DNA of 32,432 bases from a virus, in the IMG/VR virus record IMGVR_UViG_3300042566_000223, positions 1 through 32,432 of that record; one strand, written 5' to 3'. A program made the translations under genes and the position numbers. Below the pieces are notes generated by a model that did not search any database, was not told the DNA's origin, and saw nothing but the letters and a program-made list of their open reading frames with translations. Positions 1 to 8,650 of the stretch are shown here, one piece after another. Each line of letters begins with the position of its first letter. Position 1 is the first letter of the stretch.

Positions 1-117
1 CTTTTGGTCAACATATAAGTAACCAATCGCAATCAATGTAATGAACAGAAAACCTTTAACGGGGTCTTTGCTGAACTGCTCAAATGAAATCGGTAATGCA
101 CTAATTTTTTTATCCAT
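1..117 (-). CDS. Small membrane protein, N-terminal part, cut by the window edge
   Basis: The ATG is at 117 and 39 codons stay open to base 1, so the C-terminus is missing. The start overlaps the end of the upstream 43-residue gene in an ATG-GATAA arrangement. A polar N-terminus is followed by one hydrophobic segment (about residues 22-36, GFLFITLIAIGYLYV), consistent with a single membrane anchor. No family is recognised. The gene is probably the N-terminal half of the protein whose C-terminal half starts at the other edge (32164-32424). That is an inference from the open frames and the matching composition; the two edges do not join in frame as given. Confidence 0.6.
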   Translation of the reverse strand, partial: MDKKISALPISFEQFSKDPVKGFLFITLIAIGYLYVDQK

Positions 118-241
118 TTTCGTTTTTCTCTTTTTGGAGTTCTTCTGCAATCTTTTGATTAACCTCTTGGAGTTGCTTTTGCAAATACTCAAGATTACTC
201 AAAATGTCATAGGCTGCTGCCTTCAGTTCAATAAGTGTCAT
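110..241 (-). CDS. 43-residue coiled-coil protein
   Basis: This short frame reads from ATG at 241 to TAA at 110-112. It encodes 43 residues, rich in Leu, Gln, Glu and Lys with heptad-like spacing (LEYLQKQLQEVNQK), so one amphipathic or coiled-coil helix is likely. It begins 11 bases after the stop of the 99-residue gene upstream and overlaps the next ATG by 8 bases, which fits tight late-operon packing. No function can be assigned; tail-fibre or lysis-adjacent small proteins of this sort are common in phages. Confidence 0.6.
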   Translation of the reverse strand: MTLIELKAAAYDILSNLEYLQKQLQEVNQKIAEELQKEKNENG

Positions 242-251
242 AGTTTAAAAT

Positions 252-551
252 TTAAGGTAAAATTACTAAATTTAATTTATCAGCAGACCAATTATAAATC
301 CAAGCATTTATACTCATTGCGGGGACATCTCCCCACTCAACGTATTCCGCCCCCTGAATCGTGAGATTACCTTGAGCAACTTGCTCACCTTGAGATTCAA
401 CACCTTCAGCATCTACAACCTTAGTGAATAGTTGCCAATAATTCGTAGCACTTGATTCGTAGTTGTCATTGATGCAGGTTACTGAAAAGAACTCTGCTGT
501 CTTGCTTTCGCCATTTACCCATATTGTAACGGGTGAGATTTGTTTTGCCAT
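252..551 (-). CDS. Tail-fibre-region accessory protein, 99 aa
   Basis: This 99-residue protein starts with MAKQISPVTIWVNGE and ends in an aromatic, beta-prone segment (AWIYNWSADKLNLVIL). I recognise the pattern from uncharacterised proteins downstream of tail fibre genes in Bacteroidota phages, where the start and the QGNLTI segment recur. No catalytic motif is visible. Its position two genes below the fibre-like protein at 786-1622 suggests a virion or fibre-assembly role, but that is context only. Its base composition matches the AT-rich fibre cassette. Confidence 0.75.
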   Translation of the reverse strand: MAKQISPVTIWVNGESKTAEFFSVTCINDNYESSATNYWQLFTKVVDAEGVESQGEQVAQGNLTIQGAEYVEWGDVPAMSINAWIYNWSADKLNLVILP

Positions 552-561
552 TTTTATTTAT

Positions 562-789
562 TTAAAGATTTGGAGGAAAAGGAGGTGAGGGTTTTGGAAC
601 ATATTCACCTTGCGGACAAGATAGCAACCACTCATATTGTGTACCAATCAATGCACGTTTATCATCATCAGTTAAAAATGTATACCATACATCATTAATG
701 TCTTGAACACAATTAAATATTTCAAATGGTGCGTATTCCTTTCCTTGAATGTCTTGCTTCTGTTCTATTGTTAAAATATATCCTATCAT
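562..789 (-). CDS. 75-residue tail-region protein with proline-rich C-terminus
   Basis: The protein begins MIGYILTIEQKQDIQGK, contains FNCVQDINDVWYTFL, and ends in a proline-rich tail (PKPSPPFPPNL). Similar short proteins occur beside tail fibres in Bacteroidota phages, but I know of no assigned function. Its ATG overlaps the stop of the 278-residue protein upstream by four bases (ATGA, 786-789), suggesting translational coupling. The proline tail might dock onto a virion partner; that is a guess. Confidence 0.75.
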   Translation of the reverse strand: MIGYILTIEQKQDIQGKEYAPFEIFNCVQDINDVWYTFLTDDDKRALIGTQYEWLLSCPQGEYVPKPSPPFPPNL

Positions 790-1622
790 CTGCTTAACGA
801 TGTATTAAATGTTTGTAATATAGAGTAATATGTATCTACTTGTGCTTGAGTTAAGCCATCTCCAAGAAAACAAAAATTATACCGTTTGTTTGAAAAACTT
901 TGTGCTTGATTAGTTGCTGAATCATTTCCTGCACCTAAGTAAATATTTGAATTTGGATTACTTCCAACATTATCTGTTGTTGTTAAATTAATGGTAGAAC
1001 TTCCTCTTTTATATATATTATATGCAGATGTTGTTAATCTTGATGTAACAAAAAAACCTATGCTGCTTGTATTTGCTGACCCAGGGGTTACAACAGTACA
1101 ATTCATACCTCCATAAAAGTTACCACTAAAATTTGCGTAAATGGTTGTTGAATTTCCTCCAGTTGAAATAATACCACTACCCATATCACAAAAAGCACCA
1201 GATTGATTAGTTGCAGAAATTAATCCCATTGAACCATTTGATGTTGAAGTCCAATTACTTTGATTATTAAAGTTAGTATTAAAAAAAGCACTTGTACCAT
1301 TTGGAGTTACTCCTGCTGATGCAAAAGTCCAACCACTTGTAAATGTTCCAGTAAAACTTGAACTTTTTAAGTTTTGAGCACAAGCAGCAGCAGAAGCACC
1401 TACCATTGGGTAAATTACTTTCATTAAAGTCCAAAGTGAATTTGTTTTTAGACTCAATACCAATACATTAACCGCATCTTTTTCTGTTGTTGTTAATGTA
1501 CCTCCAGCAGCAGTTACTCTGTCAAAAAATGCCTGTGCATCAACATCAGTAGTTGTACCAACAATACCTTCAATAAAAGAAGATATAACACCATTTCTTG
1601 TCCTAAATCCAAACCTACTCAT
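786..1622 (-). CDS. Putative tail fibre or receptor-binding protein, 278 aa
   Basis: The first 75 or so residues form a helical region (DVDAQAFFDRVTAAGG and the following segment). The remaining 200 are rich in Ser, Thr, Asn and Gly, with alternating beta-strand character like lectin-type or fibre-tip domains. This two-part layout is common in receptor-binding proteins of Bacteroidota phages. The gene overlaps its upstream neighbour by one base pair of stop and start (TAATG) and its downstream neighbour by ATGA, so it belongs to the fibre operon. A carbohydrate-binding role is an inference. The gene lies within the composition island. Confidence 0.7.
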   Translation of the reverse strand: MSRFGFRTRNGVISSFIEGIVGTTTDVDAQAFFDRVTAAGGTLTTTEKDAVNVLVLSLKTNSLWTLMKVIYPMVGASAAACAQNLKSSSFTGTFTSGWTFASAGVTPNGTSAFFNTNFNNQSNWTSTSNGSMGLISATNQSGAFCDMGSGIISTGGNSTTIYANFSGNFYGGMNCTVVTPGSANTSSIGFFVTSRLTTSAYNIYKRGSSTINLTTTDNVGSNPNSNIYLGAGNDSATNQAQSFSNKRYNFCFLGDGLTQAQVDTYYSILQTFNTSLSR

Positions 1623-1981
1623 TATGAAATCCTATTTATATATCCCACAATGTTTATAACATTAGCAGTTGATGCAAATGCAGTTATAGTCCTTGATGCT
1701 GAACCCGTACCAACCAATGTTAAACCTGCAACACAAATACTTAAACCACTTTTTGAAGGAATACCAACAATGATATTTTGGTCTGGTGCAGTTGTTGAAC
1801 CAAATTCAATTGTTAATGCTACTGTTGCTGCTGATGTATTCGTCGCATACAACCAAACCTCATCAATGATTGTTGCACTTGTTCCTGTTGCGTGTATCGT
1901 TGTTCCCGTTGTTGCGGTTGCTACAACCTTGATGGGCATCCCACCCGTTGAACCGCTTAATAATGTTTTTGCTATTGGCAT
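1622..1981 (-). CDS. Small beta-rich virion protein, 119 aa
   Basis: The 119 residues are almost entirely Ala, Thr, Gly, Val, Ile and Ser with no charged clusters, and they read like a beta-sandwich (TIIDEVWLYATN, VALTIEFGS, TITAFAS). Such proteins next to fibre genes are usually virion decoration or fibre-associated proteins. The start is 15 bases beyond the fibre stop. No enzymatic motif is seen. Function is inferred from neighbours and composition only. Confidence 0.7.
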   Translation of the reverse strand: MPIAKTLLSGSTGGMPIKVVATATTGTTIHATGTSATIIDEVWLYATNTSAATVALTIEFGSTTAPDQNIIVGIPSKSGLSICVAGLTLVGTGSASRTITAFASTANVINIVGYINRIS

Positions 1982-1996
1982 ATTATATTTTTTATT

Positions 1997-4573
1997 TTAT
2001 CCGAATACTTGTGAAATTAATGCAACCTGTAATTCATCAACAGAACCACCGCCACCACCGCCATTTATGATTCTCCAACCACTTGAAATATATTCGTAAG
2101 TACCTTCTGTCGCATCTGTTTGGTAAACCAATAATCCTACCGCAGGACTGCTAATTGCCGTTCTCTGTGCATTTGTCATCCGAGGTGGCAGGAATCCACG
2201 AGTAGTAGAATCAACTTGCAATTGTGCAGTAGCGTTAACACTTGAACCATTAATAGTAACCTGTGCGTTTGCGTTTGCTCTAAAAATTCTTGTTGAACTG
2301 CTATCAATTGCAAATATAGAAGCACCTACAATAGTCCATAAATTACTACCGCCATCATCAAAATATAAATATTGCCCATTACCAACGCCCCCTTTAAGAT
2401 ACAATTGTGCTGAAGCACTTGAACCACCAACCCTCGCAGTGCCGTTGATATCAAGATTAAAAGTTCCAACTGTCGTGGTATTTATCAATAATTTCCCAGC
2501 AAGATAGTTATCAGCAGTACCATCCATGTAGAGATTCCAACGACCTGTAGCATTTGCAATTTGACCTCTAAATCCAAAGTTATTGGTTGCTGATGTCATT
2601 GCACCACTTGCAAAAAATCCTACTTGATTTGTCAATGTAGCACCTGCACCAAATGATGACTGGTCTGTTGAATAGTGATAATAATTTCCTAATGTTGTAC
2701 TTGCTGCTAAAATTGCTGTATTATTAAAACCAAATGCGAATGATGTTACACCACTCTGAACAGTACCTGATTGATAAATACCCGTTGATATTGTTGAACC
2801 ACTAATTGCTTTTACTACATACAAATTAACTCCCGTCAAAATCGTAGTTCCAATTCCTAAACTTCCTGCTAAAAAGTTATTCGCAGTCCCTGCCCCATAC
2901 AATCCCCAACCGCTATTGTTTGACCATTCAATACTACGCCAATCAGCAGCAGCGGTTAAAGTAGGGTTTACATACAATCCACGAGTGATGCCGTTTGCTC
3001 CGCCTGTTTGGTTGATAACACCTTCCAAGTTTAGCATCCTAAAAGTACCCGTTCCACTTGTAGGCATAAACGCACCTGATGATAATATCCTATCGTATGT
3101 GCCTGATGTATTTGTTACATTTGTAAACTGACCCAATATTGTTCCTGTTCCACCTGTCGCAGAACCAATGCCACCAACAACTTCTAAAAGACTGCCACTT
3201 GATGATGTTTGAACCCTTGCCGTAAGTATTCTATTTGGTACAAAAACCTGTCCTGAGTTATCAACTTTTAACAATTCAGTACCTGCACTATTCTGTACCA
3301 ACAAAGCACTTGTCGCACTCGTTGCCCCACTCCCCTTAATAAACGCATCACCCTGCACCTGCAAACGCTGACCGCCATCGGAAAATGTACCTCCGTTTTG
3401 TAGGATAAAATTACCATTTGTTGAAAACTCACCACGCTTTGATGCACCAGTAAAAAATCCAAATGGATGCGATGATAAAGTACCGACAAAACCTTGCGTT
3501 GAACCCATTGCAAGTCTAAGCGAATTAGAACCATCAATTATATCTAACTCAGCGTTTCCCGATGATTGTATTCTTGTTTTTCCTCTTATGTCTAAAGTTG
3601 TACTTGGTGCATTAGTCCCAATCCCCAACCTTGCATTCGCAGCATCCCAAAACAGATTATTACTCCCCGTCTGACTACTCGTTCCATTCCAATATGCAAC
3701 TTGTCCCGTTGCACCGCTACCGCTTATAGGTGTGTAACCTAAAACCCCTGCAATAGAATTATTTTGATACCTACTATTTGCAGTATTCCAAAATATTCCA
3801 TCATTGTTGGATGGTGTGGGTACATAAACATCATGCAACTCACCTATCTCATAACCATTATCAACCTTAACAAATATCTTTCCATTTACCGCATGAGCAT
3901 AAACAACGTACCCAAGTATAACCGAATGATTAGGTGCGGTTGGTTTGACTTTTGTAATCCTTCCCGCAACTGTTGGCGACAAATAAAGCACATCTCCATC
4001 AATCCACGTTTCACCTTGTAGGCTTCCCGTTGTGTTGATATTCCTAACAAGTCCACTTGTTGTGACAAATCCCTCTTGATTGTCATTAATCGTTTCCGTA
4101 ACAATTCCAATCGTATCGGTACTATTGGCATCGTTATTTCCCTGTGCCAACTGAACCGCCAACCTTTGACCCTGTGCATCACTTACACGAACTACTTGAT
4201 AGTTCGCTTCAAGCAAGTTGATTCCGCTTTTGTTCACTACCCTTTGCACCAACTCTTGCCCTACTTGCAATGTAACATTGCCACCCTTTAACCCTAAATC
4301 AATCGTTCCATCACTATCGTTCCACCTCATTACCCCAACTCCTGCCGTTCCCGTTGGTGTTTGGTCAAACGTTAATTGTCCGGTTAATAATCCGAACTCG
4401 CCCAGGTTCACGTTGGTTGTTGCGCCGGTGTATGGAACATTATTCAACAACGTTTTGAAATCCGTTGCGGTTAATTTAAACGATGTACCGGATGTTGGAT
4501 CGCCGATCAAAATTAAATCGGTTAACGCCGCGCCCGTCCTGGTATCTAACTGATTAATTTTTTTATTGGCCAT
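1997..4573 (-). CDS. Tail fibre / tail spike protein, 858 aa
   Basis: The largest protein in the window. The N-terminus (MANKKINQLDT, then DLILIGDP) resembles the short attachment domain of many phage fibres. It is followed by a segment with KIFVKVDNGYEIGEL (about 230-245) and a long run of fibre-type blocks such as NARLGIGTNAPSTTLDIRGK and GLYGAGTANNFLAGSLGIG. The C-terminus has a short RAFLPPRMT-like block (RGFLPPRMTNAQR) seen just before the end of many such fibres, then a glycine run. No intramolecular chaperone (Peptidase_S74) motif was seen. It overlaps the gene upstream by 11 bases. Base composition changes after roughly the first 65 codons, suggesting that the receptor-binding part was exchanged. 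Confidence 0.85.
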   Translation of the reverse strand: MANKKINQLDTRTGAALTDLILIGDPTSGTSFKLTATDFKTLLNNVPYTGATTNVNLGEFGLLTGQLTFDQTPTGTAGVGVMRWNDSDGTIDLGLKGGNVTLQVGQELVQRVVNKSGINLLEANYQVVRVSDAQGQRLAVQLAQGNNDANSTDTIGIVTETINDNQEGFVTTSGLVRNINTTGSLQGETWIDGDVLYLSPTVAGRITKVKPTAPNHSVILGYVVYAHAVNGKIFVKVDNGYEIGELHDVYVPTPSNNDGIFWNTANSRYQNNSIAGVLGYTPISGSGATGQVAYWNGTSSQTGSNNLFWDAANARLGIGTNAPSTTLDIRGKTRIQSSGNAELDIIDGSNSLRLAMGSTQGFVGTLSSHPFGFFTGASKRGEFSTNGNFILQNGGTFSDGGQRLQVQGDAFIKGSGATSATSALLVQNSAGTELLKVDNSGQVFVPNRILTARVQTSSSGSLLEVVGGIGSATGGTGTILGQFTNVTNTSGTYDRILSSGAFMPTSGTGTFRMLNLEGVINQTGGANGITRGLYVNPTLTAAADWRSIEWSNNSGWGLYGAGTANNFLAGSLGIGTTILTGVNLYVVKAISGSTISTGIYQSGTVQSGVTSFAFGFNNTAILAASTTLGNYYHYSTDQSSFGAGATLTNQVGFFASGAMTSATNNFGFRGQIANATGRWNLYMDGTADNYLAGKLLINTTTVGTFNLDINGTARVGGSSASAQLYLKGGVGNGQYLYFDDGGSNLWTIVGASIFAIDSSSTRIFRANANAQVTINGSSVNATAQLQVDSTTRGFLPPRMTNAQRTAISSPAVGLLVYQTDATEGTYEYISSGWRIINGGGGGGSVDELQVALISQVFG

Positions 4574-5567
4574 GAATAAGTTTTGATGTATTATCGATTA
4601 AAAAATATTGATTATCTGCCCACAAAAGGAATTCCTCTATTTCAACAACCGCCTGGCATTTATTCGCATCGAACCTAACGCCGATTTCAACATTGATCGA
4701 AACGCCGGCGGTTAAATCTTGCAACTGATAATCGCGGATTGTTAAATCATATTCCTCCGCAATTTCCCAACTATGTTGAAACCCGAAATAATTTAACATC
4801 GCCAAAAAATCCATTGCCACCGATAACATATCGGATTTTATTTCGAATTCATTTTGTAGCGCGTTGTTTGCAATATCCATCAAATCAAAAAAATGAAACG
4901 TGAATGAATATTTGCATAAACGATCCGTTAATGAAACAACGCCGGTTCGATCAAGTTCCGCAAAGCATGCCGGATAGGTTACATCCGGGCCATCCAGGAA
5001 TTCATCAAAATTCCCAATGAAAAAATGATTGACTTGTTTATGCGATGTTGCCAATGCGCCAATCCTTGCCACCACTTGTTTCAATGTCAACGATGAACCG
5101 GCATATTCCGCAAATGAAAACGTTGTTGGAACCTGGCAACGATTCGCATCGAACCGGATTCCAATGGTAACATCAACCGAAACGCCACATGTCAAATCTT
5201 GCAATTCATAATCGCGAATAGTCATGTTGTAATCATCGCCGATTTCCCAATCGGTATATTCCTGATCCTTCAACAATGCCAAATAATCCTGGGCAACGCT
5301 TGCCATGTCCGATGTTACATCCCATACATTTTCCAACGATCTATTGGCGGTATCCATCAAATCAAAAAAGTAAAACGTAAAATTCAAATTGGCCACGCGG
5401 TTCGCTAATGAAATCGTTGAATCGGATTTCAATTCGCAAAACAAAGCCGGATAAACAACATCTTCATCATCCAAAAATTCATCGAAACCTCCGATGAAAA
5501 AATGGTTAATTTGCCGATGGCTTTCCGCTAATTCCGTTAATCTTTGTATGACTTGTTTTAATGTCAT
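4563..5567 (-). CDS. Virion protein built of two tandem copies of one domain, 334 aa
   Basis: Residues 2-150 and 161-305 are clear repeats. TLKQVIQRL matches TLKQVVARI, NHFFIGGFDEFLD matches NHFFIGNFDEFLD, FTFYFFDLMD matches FTFHFFDLMD, and IRDYELQDLT matches IRDYQLQDLT. Each copy ends in IGIRFDANRC or IGVRFDANKC. Single-copy proteins of about 150 residues with this pattern occur in structural clusters of Bacteroidota phages. A short unique tail follows. Lying between the connector-like protein and the fibre, it is probably a head-tail or tail-tip component; the exact role is unknown. It starts at 5567 after a 70-base AT-rich gap. Confidence 0.75.
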   Translation of the reverse strand: MTLKQVIQRLTELAESHRQINHFFIGGFDEFLDDEDVVYPALFCELKSDSTISLANRVANLNFTFYFFDLMDTANRSLENVWDVTSDMASVAQDYLALLKDQEYTDWEIGDDYNMTIRDYELQDLTCGVSVDVTIGIRFDANRCQVPTTFSFAEYAGSSLTLKQVVARIGALATSHKQVNHFFIGNFDEFLDGPDVTYPACFAELDRTGVVSLTDRLCKYSFTFHFFDLMDIANNALQNEFEIKSDMLSVAMDFLAMLNYFGFQHSWEIAEEYDLTIRDYQLQDLTAGVSINVEIGVRFDANKCQAVVEIEEFLLWADNQYFLIDNTSKLIHGQ

Positions 5568-5636
5568 TTATTTTATCTTGTTGCGCTAAAAATAAACGCA
5601 ATTTTTTTTCGTTTTTTTTCGATGTGTTTTTAGGCA

Positions 5637-6236
5637 TCAAATATAGTATGGATCGTTTGAATTATACCCGGCCGGCGGACGCTTATTCAATGAATAATCA
5701 TCGCGCGGAATTTCAGTTTCATCACCCAAATAAATTGGCGATGAATACGAAACGCGTTCCGGATGTACTACATCAACCCCGGAAACAAAGTTCAAATATT
5801 CCGGGAAATAATCATCGGCGTATTCAATCAAATAATTGCGCAACATTTTCGCGTAATGCTCGGCCCTTGATTTGTATTTTGCGACAATAGAATACATTTC
5901 CGACATGCTCGGTTGCGTTGCATTGTCAACAGTTTTTTGTGAAACGCCTTTATTCCAATATTGATAATTCAACCCCTCCGGCAATTCCGCCATTACATAA
6001 TTACAACAACATTCAACAACGTAATTATCAACCAATGATTTGTAATTTCCGGCCAATGTATTCGTTGAAATGTCATTCAATATTTTATTGAACAAAGTTG
6101 ATCCCAATATCGGCATGATATATAAATCTTGAACCGCTTTGATTTCCGGATAAATCAATTTATCATCGATGTTGTCATGCAATGACATCCTTTCTTTTAT
6201 GACGGATGGTAAAATCAAATATGTTATTGTTGCCAT
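5637..6236 (-). CDS. Head-tail connector-like protein, 199 aa
   Basis: A mainly helical protein with an N-terminal region around YPEIKAVQDLYIMPILG and a central YVVECCCNYVMAELPEGLN segment, ending in a Pro/Asn/Tyr-rich tail. I associate this arrangement with an uncharacterised family (DUF6712-like) found just after portals in Bacteroidota phages and thought to act as head completion or adaptor. It starts four bases after the portal stop, so the pair is probably co-translated. The adaptor role rests on position and size. Confidence 0.65.
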   Translation of the reverse strand: MATITYLILPSVIKERMSLHDNIDDKLIYPEIKAVQDLYIMPILGSTLFNKILNDISTNTLAGNYKSLVDNYVVECCCNYVMAELPEGLNYQYWNKGVSQKTVDNATQPSMSEMYSIVAKYKSRAEHYAKMLRNYLIEYADDYFPEYLNFVSGVDVVHPERVSYSSPIYLGDETEIPRDDYSLNKRPPAGYNSNDPYYI

Positions 6237-6240
6237 TGTT

Positions 6241-8271
6241 TTATTTTTTCTTGATTACAACATGTTTCATCCACCCATGACGGCATTGGAATTCAATTGT
6301 TCCGTTGTTGTTCCAAAAACCCCCGGCGCGTTTGAATACGGAATACCCCAAACGTTCGGAAAGTTTTTGAATATCTTGTCGGCTGAACATTCTTGATTTG
6401 CTCAATCCAACCATTTTCACGCAAAACGGCCTTGATGTTTTCAATAGTTCCGGCCCGGCAACGCCATCGCGTTTTTCATAGGTGTACAAAACTTTAATTT
6501 CCGGCAATGTTTGCGCCGGTAATCTTTCCAATATCTTTCGAACGGGAATTCCGCCGACAATTTCGGCTTTGATTATTTCACGCTTCACCAGGTTTTCAAC
6601 GATATCATCAACAACGTTTGTATCATATTTCAACGCCTCGGCGATTTGCACATTCGATAAATCCGGTTGTTTCTTTAACAACTCCAATATTTTAGCCTCC
6701 CTTTCGGTAAATTCCGAAACCGCGGCGAATGACATTTTGAAATCATCATCATCCCCGGTGTAAACTTCGCTTTTCAAGATGCTAAAATTCGCCCTATCTT
6801 CCCCATATTCCGCAAACATATCCGCGATGAATTCATCGGAATCATCGTTGAATTGTTCATCGGTTGTCATTGGATCAGCATCAACGCCCAGGTATTGGTT
6901 GATTTGATCATTCGTAAACCCGTACGCGGACAATTGAATCGATGCCTGGCCTTTTGTTAACTTACCCTGGCTGAATAGCCGAACGATGCGCATGAGGTTT
7001 TGTTGTTGACGGCCGGACAATTTTATCAATGCTTCATTGCCCATTTGTTCGGGCATCACGTTATTAACGGCCGTTGGGATGCCGTATTTTGCCGGATCAA
7101 TGCCAAACTTTTCCAATATCCATTCCTTTGGTAATAACTCCTTAAATTGCACCGGATCAAGTTCCATGCCTACCGGTTCAACATCCTTTAATTTATATTC
7201 GGCATCAACACCGGCAACGCCGGAAAAATATCCGACAATTTCCTCGATTTGTTTTTGTTTGTGCGTTACATAGGTATTTTTGAAAATCTCATAGGCCGTT
7301 TTCAATTCGCTTGAATTTCCGAGCTTGCCTTCCTGTTGAATTCCAAAAAGCAGGGGATGCGTAATGTTATGGCCAGAGTAAATATTGCCCGTTATTAAAT
7401 TATCAACCGCGCCGAAATCTTCCTTTGTTAAATCCGATGCGCCCAAATCATCAATTGTCGGACGCTTTGACGGATCATTATTGAATCCAATCAAAACCTT
7501 TTTACCCTCGGCCCCGGTGGCGGCGTTTTCTAAACGCGCGGTTATCTTACGCTTTTTATCTTCATCGGGTTCACCATTGTAAAAGTTAATAAACTTCGAC
7601 GCGCTGAATCCGGTTTTTGCATTTGTCAACGTGTGCCTTGAAACCTCAATATCCGATTCAACCCAATTGCACGCGGCAACCCATGACGGCAACGCGTATG
7701 GGTTTTTTCCGCAACGATATTCTTTAAAATAAAATATTGATGTTTTATTGTTCGATGGATTGAATGCCGGGTATTCCGCCTCCGGTTGTTCCCATGTATT
7801 GTTCCATTTTTTACGATAGTAAAAACGCGTGTTATCTTCATTCGCCCGGATGCGATCATAGGACATGTGATAAATATTGAATCCCCCGGCAAGTTTTGGA
7901 ATCACCTGTAAATAAACGCCGCCGAAATTCTCAATGTCCAAACATGCCAATTTCATCAATTGATCCCATGATTGTTTTTCGTTGGCCTTTTGCAAAAACA
8001 CTTTTCCGGGTTCGGATTCGGTCATCAACCCGTTTCCCATGATGTAAACACATTTACCATTGATGATGGCGTTGTGTTTTGCCGATTTGTTGTATAGCCA
8101 CAACAAATATGTTGGATAATCGTTCCGATCACCAAACGGCACGAATTCAACGCCACGCTTTTTTTCCATTAATGGAATGCGTGAATCGGCGAATTCCATC
8201 GCGCCAACCTCAATCATTTCATCATTTGTATTTTTAACCGGCATAGCCTTTGTATATCGTTTGGGGTTCAT
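6241..8271 (-). CDS. Portal protein with extra C-terminal domains, 676 aa
   Basis: The first 430 or so residues look like a portal of the SPP1/HK97 group: an early FVPFGDRNDYPTYLLWLY segment, then NAIINGKCVYIMGNG, then HNITHPLLFGIQQEGKLGN. Portals form the dodecameric DNA channel at one capsid vertex. Beyond the portal body are a low-complexity acidic region, a winged-helix-like segment at 520-570 (EFTEREAKILELLKKQ, NVQIAEALKY), and a C-terminal domain at about 598-676 with TSRPFC and QCRHGW. That last domain resembles a module I know from minor head proteins. The gene overlaps the upstream 126-residue gene by 38 bases. The start ATG at 8271 is kept; ATG at 8244 is possible. Confidence 0.8.
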   Translation of the reverse strand: MNPKRYTKAMPVKNTNDEMIEVGAMEFADSRIPLMEKKRGVEFVPFGDRNDYPTYLLWLYNKSAKHNAIINGKCVYIMGNGLMTESEPGKVFLQKANEKQSWDQLMKLACLDIENFGGVYLQVIPKLAGGFNIYHMSYDRIRANEDNTRFYYRKKWNNTWEQPEAEYPAFNPSNNKTSIFYFKEYRCGKNPYALPSWVAACNWVESDIEVSRHTLTNAKTGFSASKFINFYNGEPDEDKKRKITARLENAATGAEGKKVLIGFNNDPSKRPTIDDLGASDLTKEDFGAVDNLITGNIYSGHNITHPLLFGIQQEGKLGNSSELKTAYEIFKNTYVTHKQKQIEEIVGYFSGVAGVDAEYKLKDVEPVGMELDPVQFKELLPKEWILEKFGIDPAKYGIPTAVNNVMPEQMGNEALIKLSGRQQQNLMRIVRLFSQGKLTKGQASIQLSAYGFTNDQINQYLGVDADPMTTDEQFNDDSDEFIADMFAEYGEDRANFSILKSEVYTGDDDDFKMSFAAVSEFTEREAKILELLKKQPDLSNVQIAEALKYDTNVVDDIVENLVKREIIKAEIVGGIPVRKILERLPAQTLPEIKVLYTYEKRDGVAGPELLKTSRPFCVKMVGLSKSRMFSRQDIQKLSERLGYSVFKRAGGFWNNNGTIEFQCRHGWMKHVVIKKK

Positions 8272-8614
8272 ATCCTTGTTGAATTAAATTCGCCGCCGGG
8301 TTCAATAGCATCTTGCCACATTCAACCAAATTCAACCCGGATGGATTGGTATTCGATGAACTCGATTGCTCATAAACCTCATAGGAATATTGCCCGGCCT
8401 GGGCGGTTGCAAATAATGTGATTGTATTAAACGTGTATATGTTGGCGCGTTCCGGATAACTTGATGTGTCGGACGCGGAATTTACAATGATCTTATATTC
8501 AACTTTCGTTGATACGTTCGTAAACACAAACAAATAATACGGATTGGAAATCGTTGTTGATTCATTCAACGTTACGATTGTGTCCGATTGCGTGCCGATT
8601 GTGTAAACGATCAT
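8234..8614 (-). CDS. Head-associated structural protein, 126 aa
   Basis: The frame is open upstream to 8665, but that part runs through a terminator hairpin (8651-8678) and would need a TTG start. ATG at 8614 (MIVYTIGTQSD) is therefore chosen. The first two-thirds are beta-rich (NPYYLFVFTNVS, YKIIVNSASD); the C-terminus (ECGKMLLNPAAN, QTIYKGYAG) resembles the end of small Bacteroidota phage proteins found before portals. It is the first gene after a terminator and directly follows a two-box element (8622-8646), so it probably heads the portal-connector-fibre transcript. Molecular role unknown. Confidence 0.7.
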   Translation of the reverse strand: MIVYTIGTQSDTIVTLNESTTISNPYYLFVFTNVSTKVEYKIIVNSASDTSSYPERANIYTFNTITLFATAQAGQYSYEVYEQSSSSNTNPSGLNLVECGKMLLNPAANLIQQGYEPQTIYKGYAG

Positions 8615-8621
8615 GATATCA

Positions 8622-8646
8622 TGTGGCAAAAAATGAACGTTTGTTG
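8622..8646 (-). promoter_or_regulatory. Candidate phage late promoter element, copy B
   Basis: On the minus strand the sequence reads CAACAAAC (8639-8646), nine bases, then TTGCCACA (8622-8629), then seven bases to the ATG at 8614. Both boxes and both spacings are identical to the copy before the tail operon. It begins five bases beyond the T-run of a terminator. An alternative reading is a conserved TTG-CCA-CA translation start, since the box is in frame with the gene. Confidence 0.5.
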
Positions 8647-8650
8647 AAAT

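Noticed and set aside
575-590. A perfect Shine-Dalgarno-like AAGGAGGTGAG on the plus strand
   Set aside because: It is the reverse complement of the proline-rich end of the 75-residue gene, and no plus-strand start follows it.
5574-5609. Terminator-like TTGCG...CGCAA followed by T residues on the plus strand
   Set aside because: The stem is only five base pairs with an 11-base loop, and no plus-strand gene lies upstream.
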